Position numbers and translations under genes: made by a program
Notes under the pieces: model-generated
Database searches by the model: none
What the model was told of the DNA's origin: nothing
The model's input: the letters and a program-made list of their open reading frames with translations, nothing else
Shown: piece after piece, positions 7,007 through 13,815 of the stretch
Position numbering within the stretch: the first letter of the stretch is position 1
Layout of the letters: every line of letters begins with the position of its first letter
Assembly: GCA_045593005.1 (NCBI GenBank)
Contig: JAZNVV010000019.1
Location: forward strand, 1 to 17,126
Direction of reading: 5' to 3'
DNA: 17,126 nucleotides
DNA from: UBA11475 sp045593005
GTDB lineage: Bacteria; Bacillota; Clostridia; Christensenellales; Borkfalkiaceae

Positions 7007-7897
7007 ATGAAAAAAACTATTTTCACGGGCGCTGCAACTGCGCTCATCACACCTTTCGATAAAAAAGGTAAAATCGACTACAATAAATTTGGTGAACTTG
7101 TTGAATGGCAAATTTCACAAGGGATTAACGCGTTAGTTGTTTGTGGAACTACTGGCGAGGCGTCTTGCCTTTCCGACGAAGAACATCGCGCGGCAATTTC
7201 TTTCGTCGTTCAAAAATCTGCAGGTAGAGTTCCTGTTATCGCAGGAACGGGCAGTAACGACACCGATTACGCTATTTCCCTTACAAAGCACGCCGAAGAT
7301 GAGGGCGCTGACGCTATACTTTTAGTTACGCCATACTACAATAAAGCAACGCAAAAAGGGCTTATTAAAATGTATAACGAAATTGCAGACAGCACTTCGT
7401 TGCCTATAATTTTATACAACGTTCCATCACGTACGGGGGTAAATATTGAGCCTTCTACATATGTAGAACTTGCAAAACACCCTAATATCGTTGCTATTAA
7501 AGAGGCTGGTGGTAATATTTCAAAAATTGCCGAAACTGCCCTTTTGGTTGGCGATAAACTTGATATTTACAGTGGTAACGACGACCAAATTGTTCCAGTA
7601 ATGTCGCTTGGTGGCAAGGGCGTAATATCCGTGCTTTCTAACGTTCTTCCAAAAGAAACTGTTGCAATTTGCGAAAAGTTTTTATCGGGCGACGTCGTTG
7701 GTAGCCGTGAATTACAGCTCAAATTATTGCCACTTATAAACGCGTTGTTTTGTGAAGTTAACCCTATTCCTGTTAAGGCTGCTATGGCAAAAATGGGCTT
7801 TACTGAAAACGTTTTACGTTCACCACTTTATCCTATCGAACCTGATCACGACAGCATTTTAACAAAACGCATGATTGAGGCAGGCGTTAAATTTTAA
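7007..7897 (+). CDS. dapA: 4-hydroxy-tetrahydrodipicolinate synthase
   Basis: This cytoplasmic enzyme condenses pyruvate with aspartate semialdehyde, the first committed step of the diaminopimelate/lysine pathway. The 296 residues form a single TIM barrel of normal length. The Schiff-base lysine is Lys165 in IVAIKEAGG. The catalytic group includes Thr48-Thr49 in CGTTGE, Tyr111 in TPYYNK and Tyr137 in YNVPSRTG, and Arg142 is the carboxylate-binding residue. The start is an ATG preceded by AAGGAG. It is the first gene after the lysine riboswitch and lies nine bases upstream of dapB, so its transcription should fall when lysine is plentiful. Confidence 0.97.
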   Translation: MKKTIFTGAATALITPFDKKGKIDYNKFGELVEWQISQGINALVVCGTTGEASCLSDEEHRAAISFVVQKSAGRVPVIAGTGSNDTDYAISLTKHAEDEGADAILLVTPYYNKATQKGLIKMYNEIADSTSLPIILYNVPSRTGVNIEPSTYVELAKHPNIVAIKEAGGNISKIAETALLVGDKLDIYSGNDDQIVPVMSLGGKGVISVLSNVLPKETVAICEKFLSGDVVGSRELQLKLLPLINALFCEVNPIPVKAAMAKMGFTENVLRSPLYPIEPDHDSILTKRMIEAGVKF

Positions 7898-7906
7898 GGA
7901 GTTATT

Positions 7907-8644
7907 ATGAAAGTTATTATAACGGGCGCTAAAGGCAAAATGGGTGGCCACACGATAGACACCGTGCAAGCTTTTGGACACGAAGTTTTTGCTTGCGTTG
8001 ACGCTTTTTATGAAAAAAACGAAGGTAATAAATACCAAAATATTGCAGACGTTCCACAAGGCGCGGACGTTATTATAGACTTTTCCTTCCACACGTTAGT
8101 CCCTGCGATATGCGAATACGCTGTTAAAAACAACGTTCCAGCAATTATTGCTACTACGGGGCTTACCGAGGACGAACTCAAATCAATTAACGACGCGTCT
8201 AAATCGGTTGCAATATTTCGTTCGGGCAACTATTCTTTGGGCATAGCAACGCTATGCTCGGTTGTAAAGAAGGTTGTTTCGGCCTTCCCTAACGCTGATA
8301 TTGAAATTATTGAAACGCACCACAACAGAAAAGTGGATGCTCCAAGTGGAACGGCAGTAATGCTATTTGACGCCGTAAAAGAAGTTAGACCAAACGCCGT
8401 TCGTGTTGACGGTAGATCTGGCATGCAAAAAAGAGCGTCTGATGACGTTAGCATAAACTCTATCCGTATGGGCAATATAGTCGGCATACACGAAGTTAAA
8501 ATTTGTACCGAAAACGAATGTATTACCCTAAAACACGAGGCATTTGATAGAGCAATGTTTTCACAAGGGGCTGTTAAAGCGGCTGAATTTATTTTAGACA
8601 AAGCCCCTGCTTTATACGACATGACGTCATTATTTAACGAATAA
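7907..8644 (+). CDS. dapB: 4-hydroxy-tetrahydrodipicolinate reductase
   Basis: This enzyme reduces the DapA product to tetrahydrodipicolinate with NAD(P)H. The N-terminal Rossmann domain begins with the dinucleotide loop GAKGKMGG (7-14). The catalytic and substrate-binding signature ETHHNRKVDAPSGTA (136-150) contains His138-His139 and Lys142. The C-terminal MFSQGAVKAAEFI segment closes the fold. Length (245 residues) matches the shorter Gram-positive members of the family. The ATG has a GGAG site six bases upstream, and the nine-base gap after dapA indicates one transcript. Confidence 0.96.
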   Translation: MKVIITGAKGKMGGHTIDTVQAFGHEVFACVDAFYEKNEGNKYQNIADVPQGADVIIDFSFHTLVPAICEYAVKNNVPAIIATTGLTEDELKSINDASKSVAIFRSGNYSLGIATLCSVVKKVVSAFPNADIEIIETHHNRKVDAPSGTAVMLFDAVKEVRPNAVRVDGRSGMQKRASDDVSINSIRMGNIVGIHEVKICTENECITLKHEAFDRAMFSQGAVKAAEFILDKAPALYDMTSLFNE

Positions 8645-8653
8645 TTACAATTT

Positions 8654-8694
8654 TGGTAGCGCTTGACCAAACCGTTGCGCTCAAAATGCTACCA
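8654..8694 (+). promoter_or_regulatory. Hairpin between dapB and lysA
   Basis: TGGTAGC (8654-8660) pairs with GCTACCA (8688-8694), followed by TTTTAATTTTTA. An overlapping shorter stem, AGCGC (8658-8662) with GCGCT (8677-8681), cannot form at the same time. It may be a partial terminator or a processing site that sets lysA level relative to dapA and dapB. The weak T-tract argues for attenuation, not full stop. Confidence 0.5.
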
Positions 8695-8724
8695 TTTTAA
8701 TTTTTACATTAAGGATTAATCGAT

Positions 8725-10020
8725 ATGCTTCACACAAATTTATCGATAAACGAAAAAGGTCATTTAACCCTTGCTGGCGTTGACACGACCACTCTTGCTA
8801 AAGAATTCGGCACACCACTTATGGTTATGGATGAAGAAAGAATTCGCAATAATTTTGCAGTTTATAAAACTGCTATGGCAAAATATTTTGGTAACGATAG
8901 TCACCCTCTTTTTGCTAGCAAGGCTTTTTCATCAAAATATATTTATCGTATTGCAAAGGAAGAAGGCGTCGGCATTGACCTTGTTTCTTGTGGTGAACTT
9001 TACACAGCTTTATCTGCTGGCTACAACGTCAGCAATGCATACTTCCACGGAAACAATAAAACCGACTGGGACATTAACTACGCTATCGAATGTGGCGTAG
9101 GCCACTTTGTTGCCGACAACCTTAACGAAATTGATAAGATTGACGAAATTGCTCTTAAACACGGGATTATTCAACCGATATTATTAAGACTTTCGCCAGG
9201 CATTGACCCACACACGCACGCAGCTATAACGACCGGTCAAGTTGACAGCAAGTTTGGCGTAGCGATAGAAACGGGACAAGCCGACGAGGCTGTAAAATAT
9301 ATTTTAAATAAGAAAAACGTTCGTCTTGACGGTTTCCATTGTCATATAGGCTCGCAAATTTTTGAAATTAAACCGTTCACCGACGCCGCTAAAATTATGA
9401 TAAAATATATTGCTCACCTAAAAAAAGATTTTTCTTTTACCACAAACATATTAAACCTAGGTGGAGGCTTTGGCGTAAGGTATATTGAAAGTCAACCTGT
9501 CATTGATTATTCTCAATTTATTAAAGACGTTTCCGTGTATATTAAAGAGGAAGTTTCAAAAAGTGGCATTAAAATGCCGACTATAATTATGGAACCTGGT
9601 AGAAGTATTGTTGCAGATAGTTGTTTGACACTTTACACCGTAGGTGGCACTAAAGAAATACCTGGGTTTAAAAATTACGTTTCGGTTGACGGTGGTATGG
9701 GGGACAACCCAAGATACGCATTATATCAATCGGACTACACCGTTTTGCTTGCTAACAAGATGAACGAAAAACCTACTTTTAACTGTACCGTTGCTGGCAG
9801 ATGTTGTGAAAGTGGTGACCTTTTGCAGGAAAACGTTATTCTTCCTAAACCGTGCCGTGGTGATATCCTTGCCGTTTTGGTTACGGGCGCATATAATTAT
9901 TCAATGGCAAGCAACTATAATAGACTTTGCAGACCTATGGTAATAGGTATAAAAGACGGTAAACCGTTCAAAATAATAAAACGCGAAACGTTTGACGACC
10001 TTATAAAAAACGATTTATAA
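8725..10020 (+). CDS. lysA: Diaminopimelate decarboxylase
   Basis: This PLP enzyme removes CO2 from meso-diaminopimelate to give lysine, the last step of the pathway. The 431-residue protein shows the fold III signatures. The PLP lysine is Lys66 in FASKAFSS. HCHIGSQI (205-212) and the phosphate-binding GGGFG (246-250) follow, then EPGRSIV (290-296). The partner-subunit active-site segment is CCESGD (360-365), and TGAYNYSMASNYN (388-400) supplies the tyrosine near the cofactor. ATG is preceded by AAGGA nine bases upstream. The riboswitch at the head of the operon should place lysine synthesis, and not only DapA, under lysine control. Confidence 0.97.
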   Translation: MLHTNLSINEKGHLTLAGVDTTTLAKEFGTPLMVMDEERIRNNFAVYKTAMAKYFGNDSHPLFASKAFSSKYIYRIAKEEGVGIDLVSCGELYTALSAGYNVSNAYFHGNNKTDWDINYAIECGVGHFVADNLNEIDKIDEIALKHGIIQPILLRLSPGIDPHTHAAITTGQVDSKFGVAIETGQADEAVKYILNKKNVRLDGFHCHIGSQIFEIKPFTDAAKIMIKYIAHLKKDFSFTTNILNLGGGFGVRYIESQPVIDYSQFIKDVSVYIKEEVSKSGIKMPTIIMEPGRSIVADSCLTLYTVGGTKEIPGFKNYVSVDGGMGDNPRYALYQSDYTVLLANKMNEKPTFNCTVAGRCCESGDLLQENVILPKPCRGDILAVLVTGAYNYSMASNYNRLCRPMVIGIKDGKPFKIIKRETFDDLIKNDL

Positions 10021-10037
10021 AAATAAAGGAAAATAAA

Positions 10038-10826
10038 ATGGATTTACAAAAACTTCGCGAAAAAAAATGTTTTATTTGCGATATGGACGGTGTAATTTAT
10101 CACGGTAATAGAATTATCCCTCACGTTAAAGAATTTGTAGAATGGTTGGAAAAAAGTGGTAAAAACTATCTTTTTTTAACAAATAGTTCGGGGCGTTCAC
10201 CAAAAGAGCTTGCTCAAAAACTTGCTCGTATGGGATTAAACGTTGGTGAGGACCATTTTTACACAAGCGCTTTAGCGACGGCGTCTTTTTTGAAAAGTCA
10301 ATGTCCTAACGGCTCTGTGTACGTTATCGGCGACGCTGGGCTTACTGATGCACTTTTAGAGGCTGGATTTACTATTAACGACGTTAACCCTGACTACGTT
10401 GTTTTTGGAGAAACGACTTCGCTTAATTACGAAAAGATTGAAAAGGCTGTAAGGCTTATTTTTAACGGAGCAAAACTTATCGGAACAAATAACGATTTAA
10501 CCGATCCTGGTGAACATGGAATAATTCCTGCGTGCAGGGCGCTTATTGCTCCTATAGAATTGACGACGGGCAAAACTGCATACTACGTTGGTAAGCCTAA
10601 CCCACTTATGATGCGCCACGCACTTAAAAAGTTAGATTGCCATAGAGTTGATGCAGTTATTATCGGGGATAGAATGGACACCGATATGATTGCTGGGATA
10701 GAAAGCGAACTTGACACCGTTTTGGTATTGTCAGGAATTACGTCATTAGAAGATATAAATAAATTTTCCTACCGTCCTAAATACGTATTAAAAGACGTTG
10801 GTGAAATTATAGGTTTAACCGATTAA
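10038..10826 (+). CDS. NagD-like HAD-superfamily (IIA) phosphatase
   Basis: This is a 262-residue cytoplasmic phosphatase of the HAD subclass IIA. Motif I is CDMDGVI with the nucleophile Asp15 and the acid/base Asp17. Motif II is Thr48-Asn49 in LTNSSGRSP. Motif III is Lys186 in GKPNP. Motif IV is GDRMDTD with Asp211 and Asp215. The large cap between motifs II and III, including GTNNDLT (149-155), is typical of NagD and p-nitrophenylphosphatase relatives. It lies 17 bases after lysA and has an AAAGGA binding site, so it belongs to the lysine transcript. The natural substrate cannot be told from sequence; members act on sugar phosphates, nucleotides or damaged metabolites. Confidence 0.9.
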   Translation: MDLQKLREKKCFICDMDGVIYHGNRIIPHVKEFVEWLEKSGKNYLFLTNSSGRSPKELAQKLARMGLNVGEDHFYTSALATASFLKSQCPNGSVYVIGDAGLTDALLEAGFTINDVNPDYVVFGETTSLNYEKIEKAVRLIFNGAKLIGTNNDLTDPGEHGIIPACRALIAPIELTTGKTAYYVGKPNPLMMRHALKKLDCHRVDAVIIGDRMDTDMIAGIESELDTVLVLSGITSLEDINKFSYRPKYVLKDVGEIIGLTD

Positions 10827-10867
10827 TTTATTTTAAAAATAAAACTTTTACAAAGGAAAACTCTTCA

Positions 10868-11632
10868 ATGAGCGACTTAACGCATATTTTATACACGTGC
10901 ATATCTAGTGTAATATCAGCCGTGCTAATTATTTTAGCAGGCCTCTTTATCAAAACCGATAAAAATAAAGATAGATTTTTAAAGTTTTGGGCAATAATTA
11001 CCGTAATTATACATTATAGCATTTTATACGTTGAGTTCTTTACCGTAGGCACGGCAAAAGCTGGCGATAGTTTATTACTGCCGGTATATCCTTGCAATAT
11101 CGCAATGTGGATGCTTGTTATTGTTGCTTTCATTAGAAAAGATCGTAAGATTTTTACACCACTTGCTATTGTAACTTTCTACTTGGGAGTAATCGGTGGT
11201 GTTGTTGGCATAGTATTAAACGAAAATTATATCAGCAATCCTTCCCTAGCCGATTATAACGTACTTAAAGGACTATTAAGTCATTCTACAATGCTTATAG
11301 GTTGCATTTATTTACTGGTCGGAAAATATATTAAAATAAGAGTATCTAATATGCCAGCCATTATCGGTGGACTGCTATTTCTTCTTTTAGACGGATTAGT
11401 TATGATAGGCTTATTTAGATTATTTATTCCTCATATTAATCCACCAAACTGTATGTATTTGCTCGAAAACCCTTTCCCTCAAATTCCTTGGTTTAACTCT
11501 TGGATTTTAGGTGGGGCTTCTGCATTAATCTTATTTATTTTTACAGTTGTTTACGAACAATTTGCCGTTGAAAAAGGCAAGCGCTGGTATAATATAATTG
11601 CAAATAAAATTAAATCATTTAAGAAAAATTAA
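10868..11632 (+). CDS. YwaF/TMEM164-like integral membrane protein
   Basis: This 254-residue protein has about seven hydrophobic helices (roughly 8-28, 40-58, 75-89, 97-117, 135-152, 162-186 and 212-230). Polar patches resemble the YwaF/TMEM164 family: LPVYPCNIAMW (71-81), LLSHSTMLIGC (136-146) and NCMYLLENPFPQIPWF (194-209). The family has no settled biochemical role in bacteria. The ATG is preceded by AAAGGA, 41 bases after the HAD gene with no terminator between them, so it is probably the last gene of the lysine operon. The family call rests on these motifs and the topology, and is moderately sure. Confidence 0.7.
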   Translation: MSDLTHILYTCISSVISAVLIILAGLFIKTDKNKDRFLKFWAIITVIIHYSILYVEFFTVGTAKAGDSLLLPVYPCNIAMWMLVIVAFIRKDRKIFTPLAIVTFYLGVIGGVVGIVLNENYISNPSLADYNVLKGLLSHSTMLIGCIYLLVGKYIKIRVSNMPAIIGGLLFLLLDGLVMIGLFRLFIPHINPPNCMYLLENPFPQIPWFNSWILGGASALILFIFTVVYEQFAVEKGKRWYNIIANKIKSFKKN

Positions 11633-11647
11633 CTAATAAATAAATAT

Positions 11648-11666
11648 CCCCACGTCAAACGTGGGG
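11648..11666. repeat. Terminal hairpin at the 3' side of the IS200 element
   Basis: CCCCACGT and ACGTGGGG are separated by CAA, giving an eight-base-pair stem. On the plus strand it is followed by TTTTTCTTT, so it also works as a terminator for the upstream operon. The stem and loop sizes are identical to those of the hairpin at 12296-12314. Confidence 0.7.
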
Positions 11667-11702
11667 TTTTTCTTTAACGGGTAAAACCCTACGTTACCAG
11701 CC

Positions 11703-11718
11703 ACCCTTGAGCAAGGGT
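11703..11718. repeat. Small hairpin downstream of tnpA
   Basis: ACCCTT and AAGGGT enclose the loop GAGC. A second small one, GGGT-AAA-ACCC, lies at 11679-11689. Both fall in the tnpA 3' untranslated region and could be part of the right-end structure or end tnpA transcription. Confidence 0.5.
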
Positions 11719-11719
11719 A

Positions 11720-12236
11720 TTGAGGTCTGCCATTTGCATTTACTTAAACGGACTTTCTGGATAATCTATCCGTAGTTGTTCGCCTAGTTTATCTTCTTCT
11801 AACTGACCTGCTATGTATTCTTTTATCGCTTTGGTGTTTTTGCCTACCGTATCTACATAATATCCTTTACACCAAAACTCTCTGTTGCGATATTTAAACT
11901 TGAGATTCCCCCATCGTTCATATATCATTAAACTACTTTTACCTTTTAAATATCCTACAAAACTTGACACTGCCATTTTTGGCGGAATCTCAAGCAACAT
12001 ATGTATATGGTCTTTACATATTTCTGCTTCAATTATATTTACGCCTTTCCATTTACACAATTCTCGTAGAATTGCCCCTATTTCTCTTCCCTTTTCTCCA
12101 AGCATAGCAACTCGCCTATATTTTGGTGCAAATACTATGTGATATTTGCAATTCCACTTCGAATGTGCTAAACTATGTATGTCATTCATACTTTGATGAC
12201 CTCCTTTTGATTTTTTGTTGGGTTTGCAGACCTCAA
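11720..12236. repeat. 11-base inverted repeat flanking tnpA
   Basis: TTGAGGTCTGC at 11720-11730 is the exact reverse complement of GCAGACCTCAA at 12226-12236. In the tnpA mRNA the two copies would be the extreme 5' end and the 3' untranslated region, and could pair with each other. Confidence 0.75.
11740..12189 (-). CDS. tnpA: IS200/IS605-family Y1 transposase TnpA
   Basis: This 149-residue single-strand DNA transposase matches the IS200 group in length. The HUH metal motif is His61-Ile-His63 in KDHIHMLLEIPP. The catalytic tyrosine is most likely Tyr125 in AIKEYIAGQ, with Gln129 four residues on as the third metal ligand. This is the same spacing as in the structurally studied IS608 enzyme. 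HIVFAPKYRR near the N-terminus and GYYVDTVGKN (109-118) are family hallmarks. All key residues are intact, so it may be active. ATG follows an AAGGAGG site with a ten-base spacer, and that site is one arm of a long inverted repeat. It cuts and rejoins hairpin-marked ends on single-stranded DNA. Confidence 0.95.
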   Translation of the reverse strand: MNDIHSLAHSKWNCKYHIVFAPKYRRVAMLGEKGREIGAILRELCKWKGVNIIEAEICKDHIHMLLEIPPKMAVSSFVGYLKGKSSLMIYERWGNLKFKYRNREFWCKGYYVDTVGKNTKAIKEYIAGQLEEDKLGEQLRIDYPESPFK

Positions 12237-12256
12237 CTTTATTATATCAAAAGGAG
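12201..12256 (-). promoter_or_regulatory. Inverted repeat that can bury the tnpA ribosome binding site
   Basis: In minus-strand RNA, CTCCTTTTGAT (12256-12246) can pair over 11 bases with ATCAAAAGGAG (12211-12201), which contains the tnpA binding site. The 5' arm lies between the -35 and -10 boxes of the tnpA promoter, so only RNA entering from upstream would contain both arms. Confidence 0.75.
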
Positions 12257-12269
12257 TTTTTTTGTTCAA
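12241..12269 (-). promoter_or_regulatory. Promoter of tnpA
   Basis: On the minus strand there is TTGAAC (12269-12264), a 17-base spacer and TATAAT (12246-12241). The predicted start near 12234 makes GAGGTCTGC the first bases of the transcript. Confidence 0.75.
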
Positions 12270-12295
12270 GAATCATAGGATTAACCTTTTTTGAA

Positions 12296-12314
12296 CCCCG
12301 TGTCTAACACGGGG
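12296..12314. repeat. Terminal hairpin at the 5' side of the IS200 element
   Basis: CCCCGTGT and ACACGGGG enclose the loop CTA, extended by AA/TT outside. It is a counterpart of the hairpin at 11648-11666. It lacks a T-tract on the minus strand, so it is not a terminator protecting tnpA. Confidence 0.7.
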
Positions 12315-12329
12315 TTTTCGCTATACAAT

Positions 12330-12358
12330 AAAAAGCCGTATCTATTGTACGGCTTTTT
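12330..12358 (+). terminator. Probable original terminator of the lysine operon
   Basis: AAAAAGCCGTA (12330-12340) pairs with TACGGCTTTTT (12348-12358). No plus-strand gene other than the lysine operon feeds into it, so the IS200 element appears to have landed between the operon and this hairpin. A competing pairing, TACAATA with TATTGTA (12324-12349), overlaps it. Confidence 0.7.
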
Positions 12359-12380
12359 AATTTGTAAATTTTTTGCAACT

Positions 12381-12408
12381 AAAAAGCCAACGCTAACGTT
12401 GGCTTTTT
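12381..12408. terminator. Bidirectional terminator downstream of ugpC
   Basis: AAAAAGCCAACG (12381-12392) and CGTTGGCTTTTT (12397-12408) form a 12-base-pair stem with T runs on both strands. It ends ugpC transcription before it reaches the IS element. Confidence 0.85.
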
Positions 12409-12414
12409 TATACA

Positions 12415-13617
12415 TTATTTTGCTAAATATGCTTCTTTTTCTTCAAGACTTCTTGCAGAAAGCGTCATTTCCGTTTCAGCATCAAAGAAATGAGCGTGAA
12501 TCATATCTAAACCAAGTTTTATAATGTCGTCCTTTCTTGTCTTTGAACGGCTATCAACACGCGCAATTAAAGTAGAAGTATCGTCAACTAACAAGCTTTC
12601 GTCACCTTCAGCTTCTTGAGCAGCCTTTGTCTTGCAGTAAAGTAAAGTTTCTGCACCAAGCATTTCAGCAACGTCAACTCTAACCTCAATCGTAGGAGCG
12701 CCCGTCATCTGGATATATTGAGGATCGTCGTGTAAATCTTCAGGTCTGATACCAAAAATAATAGGCTTGCCTGTATTAATATACTTTTCAGGTTCGTACA
12801 TAAGTTTAACTTTGCTCTTTGGAACAAGAACTTTATCCGTACCGAATTGAACGTAAACAGCCTTGCTATCCCCAACAAGCGTACCTTCAAAGAAGTTCAT
12901 TTGTGGAGAGCCGATAAAGCCTGCAACGAACTTATTGATAGGATAATCGTATAAGTTTTGTGGAGCGTCAACCTGTTGCATAAAGCCGTCTTTCATAACA
13001 ACAATTCTCGTACCCATTGTCATTGCTTCTACTTGGTCGTGGGTAACGTAAATAAACGTCGTTGCAAGTCTGTGGTGAAGTTTAGTGATTTCCGTTCTCA
13101 TTTGCGCACGGAGTTTAGCGTCAAGGTTTGAAAGTGGTTCGTCAAGTAAGAATACTTTTGGTTCACGAACGATAGCACGACCTAACGCAACACGCTGTCT
13201 CTGACCACCAGATAATGCTTTTGGTTTTCTTGAAAGGTATTGTTCAATACCTAAAATTCTTGCTGCTTCTTTAACTTTTGCATCAATTTCGTCCTTTGGC
13301 ATCTTGCGAAGTTTAAGACCGAAAGCCATATTGTCATAAACTGACATATGTGGATACAAAGCGTAACTTTGGAATACGAATGCGATATCTCTGTCTTTAG
13401 GGGAAACCGTATTCATAACCTTGTCGCCGATACGAAGTTCGCCTGAAGAAATTTCTTCAAGACCAGCTATCATACGAAGAGTTGTTGACTTACCACAACC
13501 AGATGGTCCTACGAATACGATAAATTCCTTATCTTCAATATCAAGATTGAAGTCAGTAACTGCAACGTTACCAGAAGGATATACTTTATAGATGTTTTTA
13601 AGTTGTAAACTTGCCAT
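12415..13617 (-). CDS. ugpC: ABC transporter ATPase, UgpC/MsmK/MalK type
   Basis: This 400-residue ATPase powers carbohydrate or glycerol-3-phosphate import by ABC transporters at the inner face of the membrane. Walker A is GPSGCGKST (37-45), the Q-loop Gln is residue 83 in VFQSYALYPH, the signature is LSGGQRQR (135-142), Walker B is VFLLDEP (155-161) with Glu160 and the switch His is His193. Residues from about 240 onward form the MalK-type regulatory OB-fold (MNFFEGTL and FGIRPEDL). No permease or binding-protein gene is next to it, as with the shared ATPases MsmK and MsiK that serve several sugar transporters. ATG is preceded by GGAG. The exact substrate cannot be read from the ATPase. Confidence 0.93.
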   Translation of the reverse strand: MASLQLKNIYKVYPSGNVAVTDFNLDIEDKEFIVFVGPSGCGKSTTLRMIAGLEEISSGELRIGDKVMNTVSPKDRDIAFVFQSYALYPHMSVYDNMAFGLKLRKMPKDEIDAKVKEAARILGIEQYLSRKPKALSGGQRQRVALGRAIVREPKVFLLDEPLSNLDAKLRAQMRTEITKLHHRLATTFIYVTHDQVEAMTMGTRIVVMKDGFMQQVDAPQNLYDYPINKFVAGFIGSPQMNFFEGTLVGDSKAVYVQFGTDKVLVPKSKVKLMYEPEKYINTGKPIIFGIRPEDLHDDPQYIQMTGAPTIEVRVDVAEMLGAETLLYCKTKAAQEAEGDESLLVDDTSTLIARVDSRSKTRKDDIIKLGLDMIHAHFFDAETEMTLSARSLEEKEAYLAK

Positions 13618-13656
13618 ATTAGCATCTCCATTAAATAGTTTATTTCTTGCAATATT

Positions 13657-13685
13657 ATTCTACTACATATCTAGAATATATTCAA
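13657..13685 (-). promoter_or_regulatory. Promoter of ugpC
   Basis: On the minus strand there is TTGAAT (13685-13680), a 17-base spacer and TAGAAT (13662-13657), about 40 bases upstream of the start codon. I see no cre-like catabolite site with confidence. Confidence 0.65.
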
Positions 13686-13815
13686 TTACAAATTACCCAA
13701 AATATAAGCAGTAAATTCTGTAAACTTGCACAAAAACGGAATAAAACGATATAAAAACTAATCTGCTTTATACAAACCCTTTGTAAAATGCTGGTTTTTT
13801 GACTATTTATGTCAG

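Larger units (their letters stand above)
11648..12316 (-). mobile_element. Solo IS200-type insertion sequence
   Basis: The element contains only a Y1 transposase gene (tnpA, minus strand) between two subterminal hairpins. No tnpB, no terminal inverted repeats and no target duplication are seen, all as expected for the IS200 group. The span between hairpins is about 670 bases, close to the roughly 700 bases usual for the group. The exact ends are uncertain because cleavage sites lie outside the hairpins and cannot be fixed without an empty site. It sits downstream of the lysine operon. Confidence 0.8.

Noticed and set aside
7859..8670. Minus-strand open frames opposite dapB
   Set aside because: They are antisense to a well-defined enzyme gene, and their sequences show no domain features.
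12296..12314. Terminator that protects tnpA from read-through
   Set aside because: On the minus strand the hairpin is followed by TTCAAAAAAGG, without a U-tract. It fits an element-end hairpin better.
11640..12330. IS605-type element with TnpB and a guide RNA
   Set aside because: Only tnpA is present. No RuvC-type gene or remnant lies beside it, so there is no basis for an omega RNA.
13686..13815. Terminator for yfbR
   Set aside because: Only weak stems such as ACAAA-CCC-TTTGT are present and none has a suitable U-tract on the minus strand. I could not assign one.
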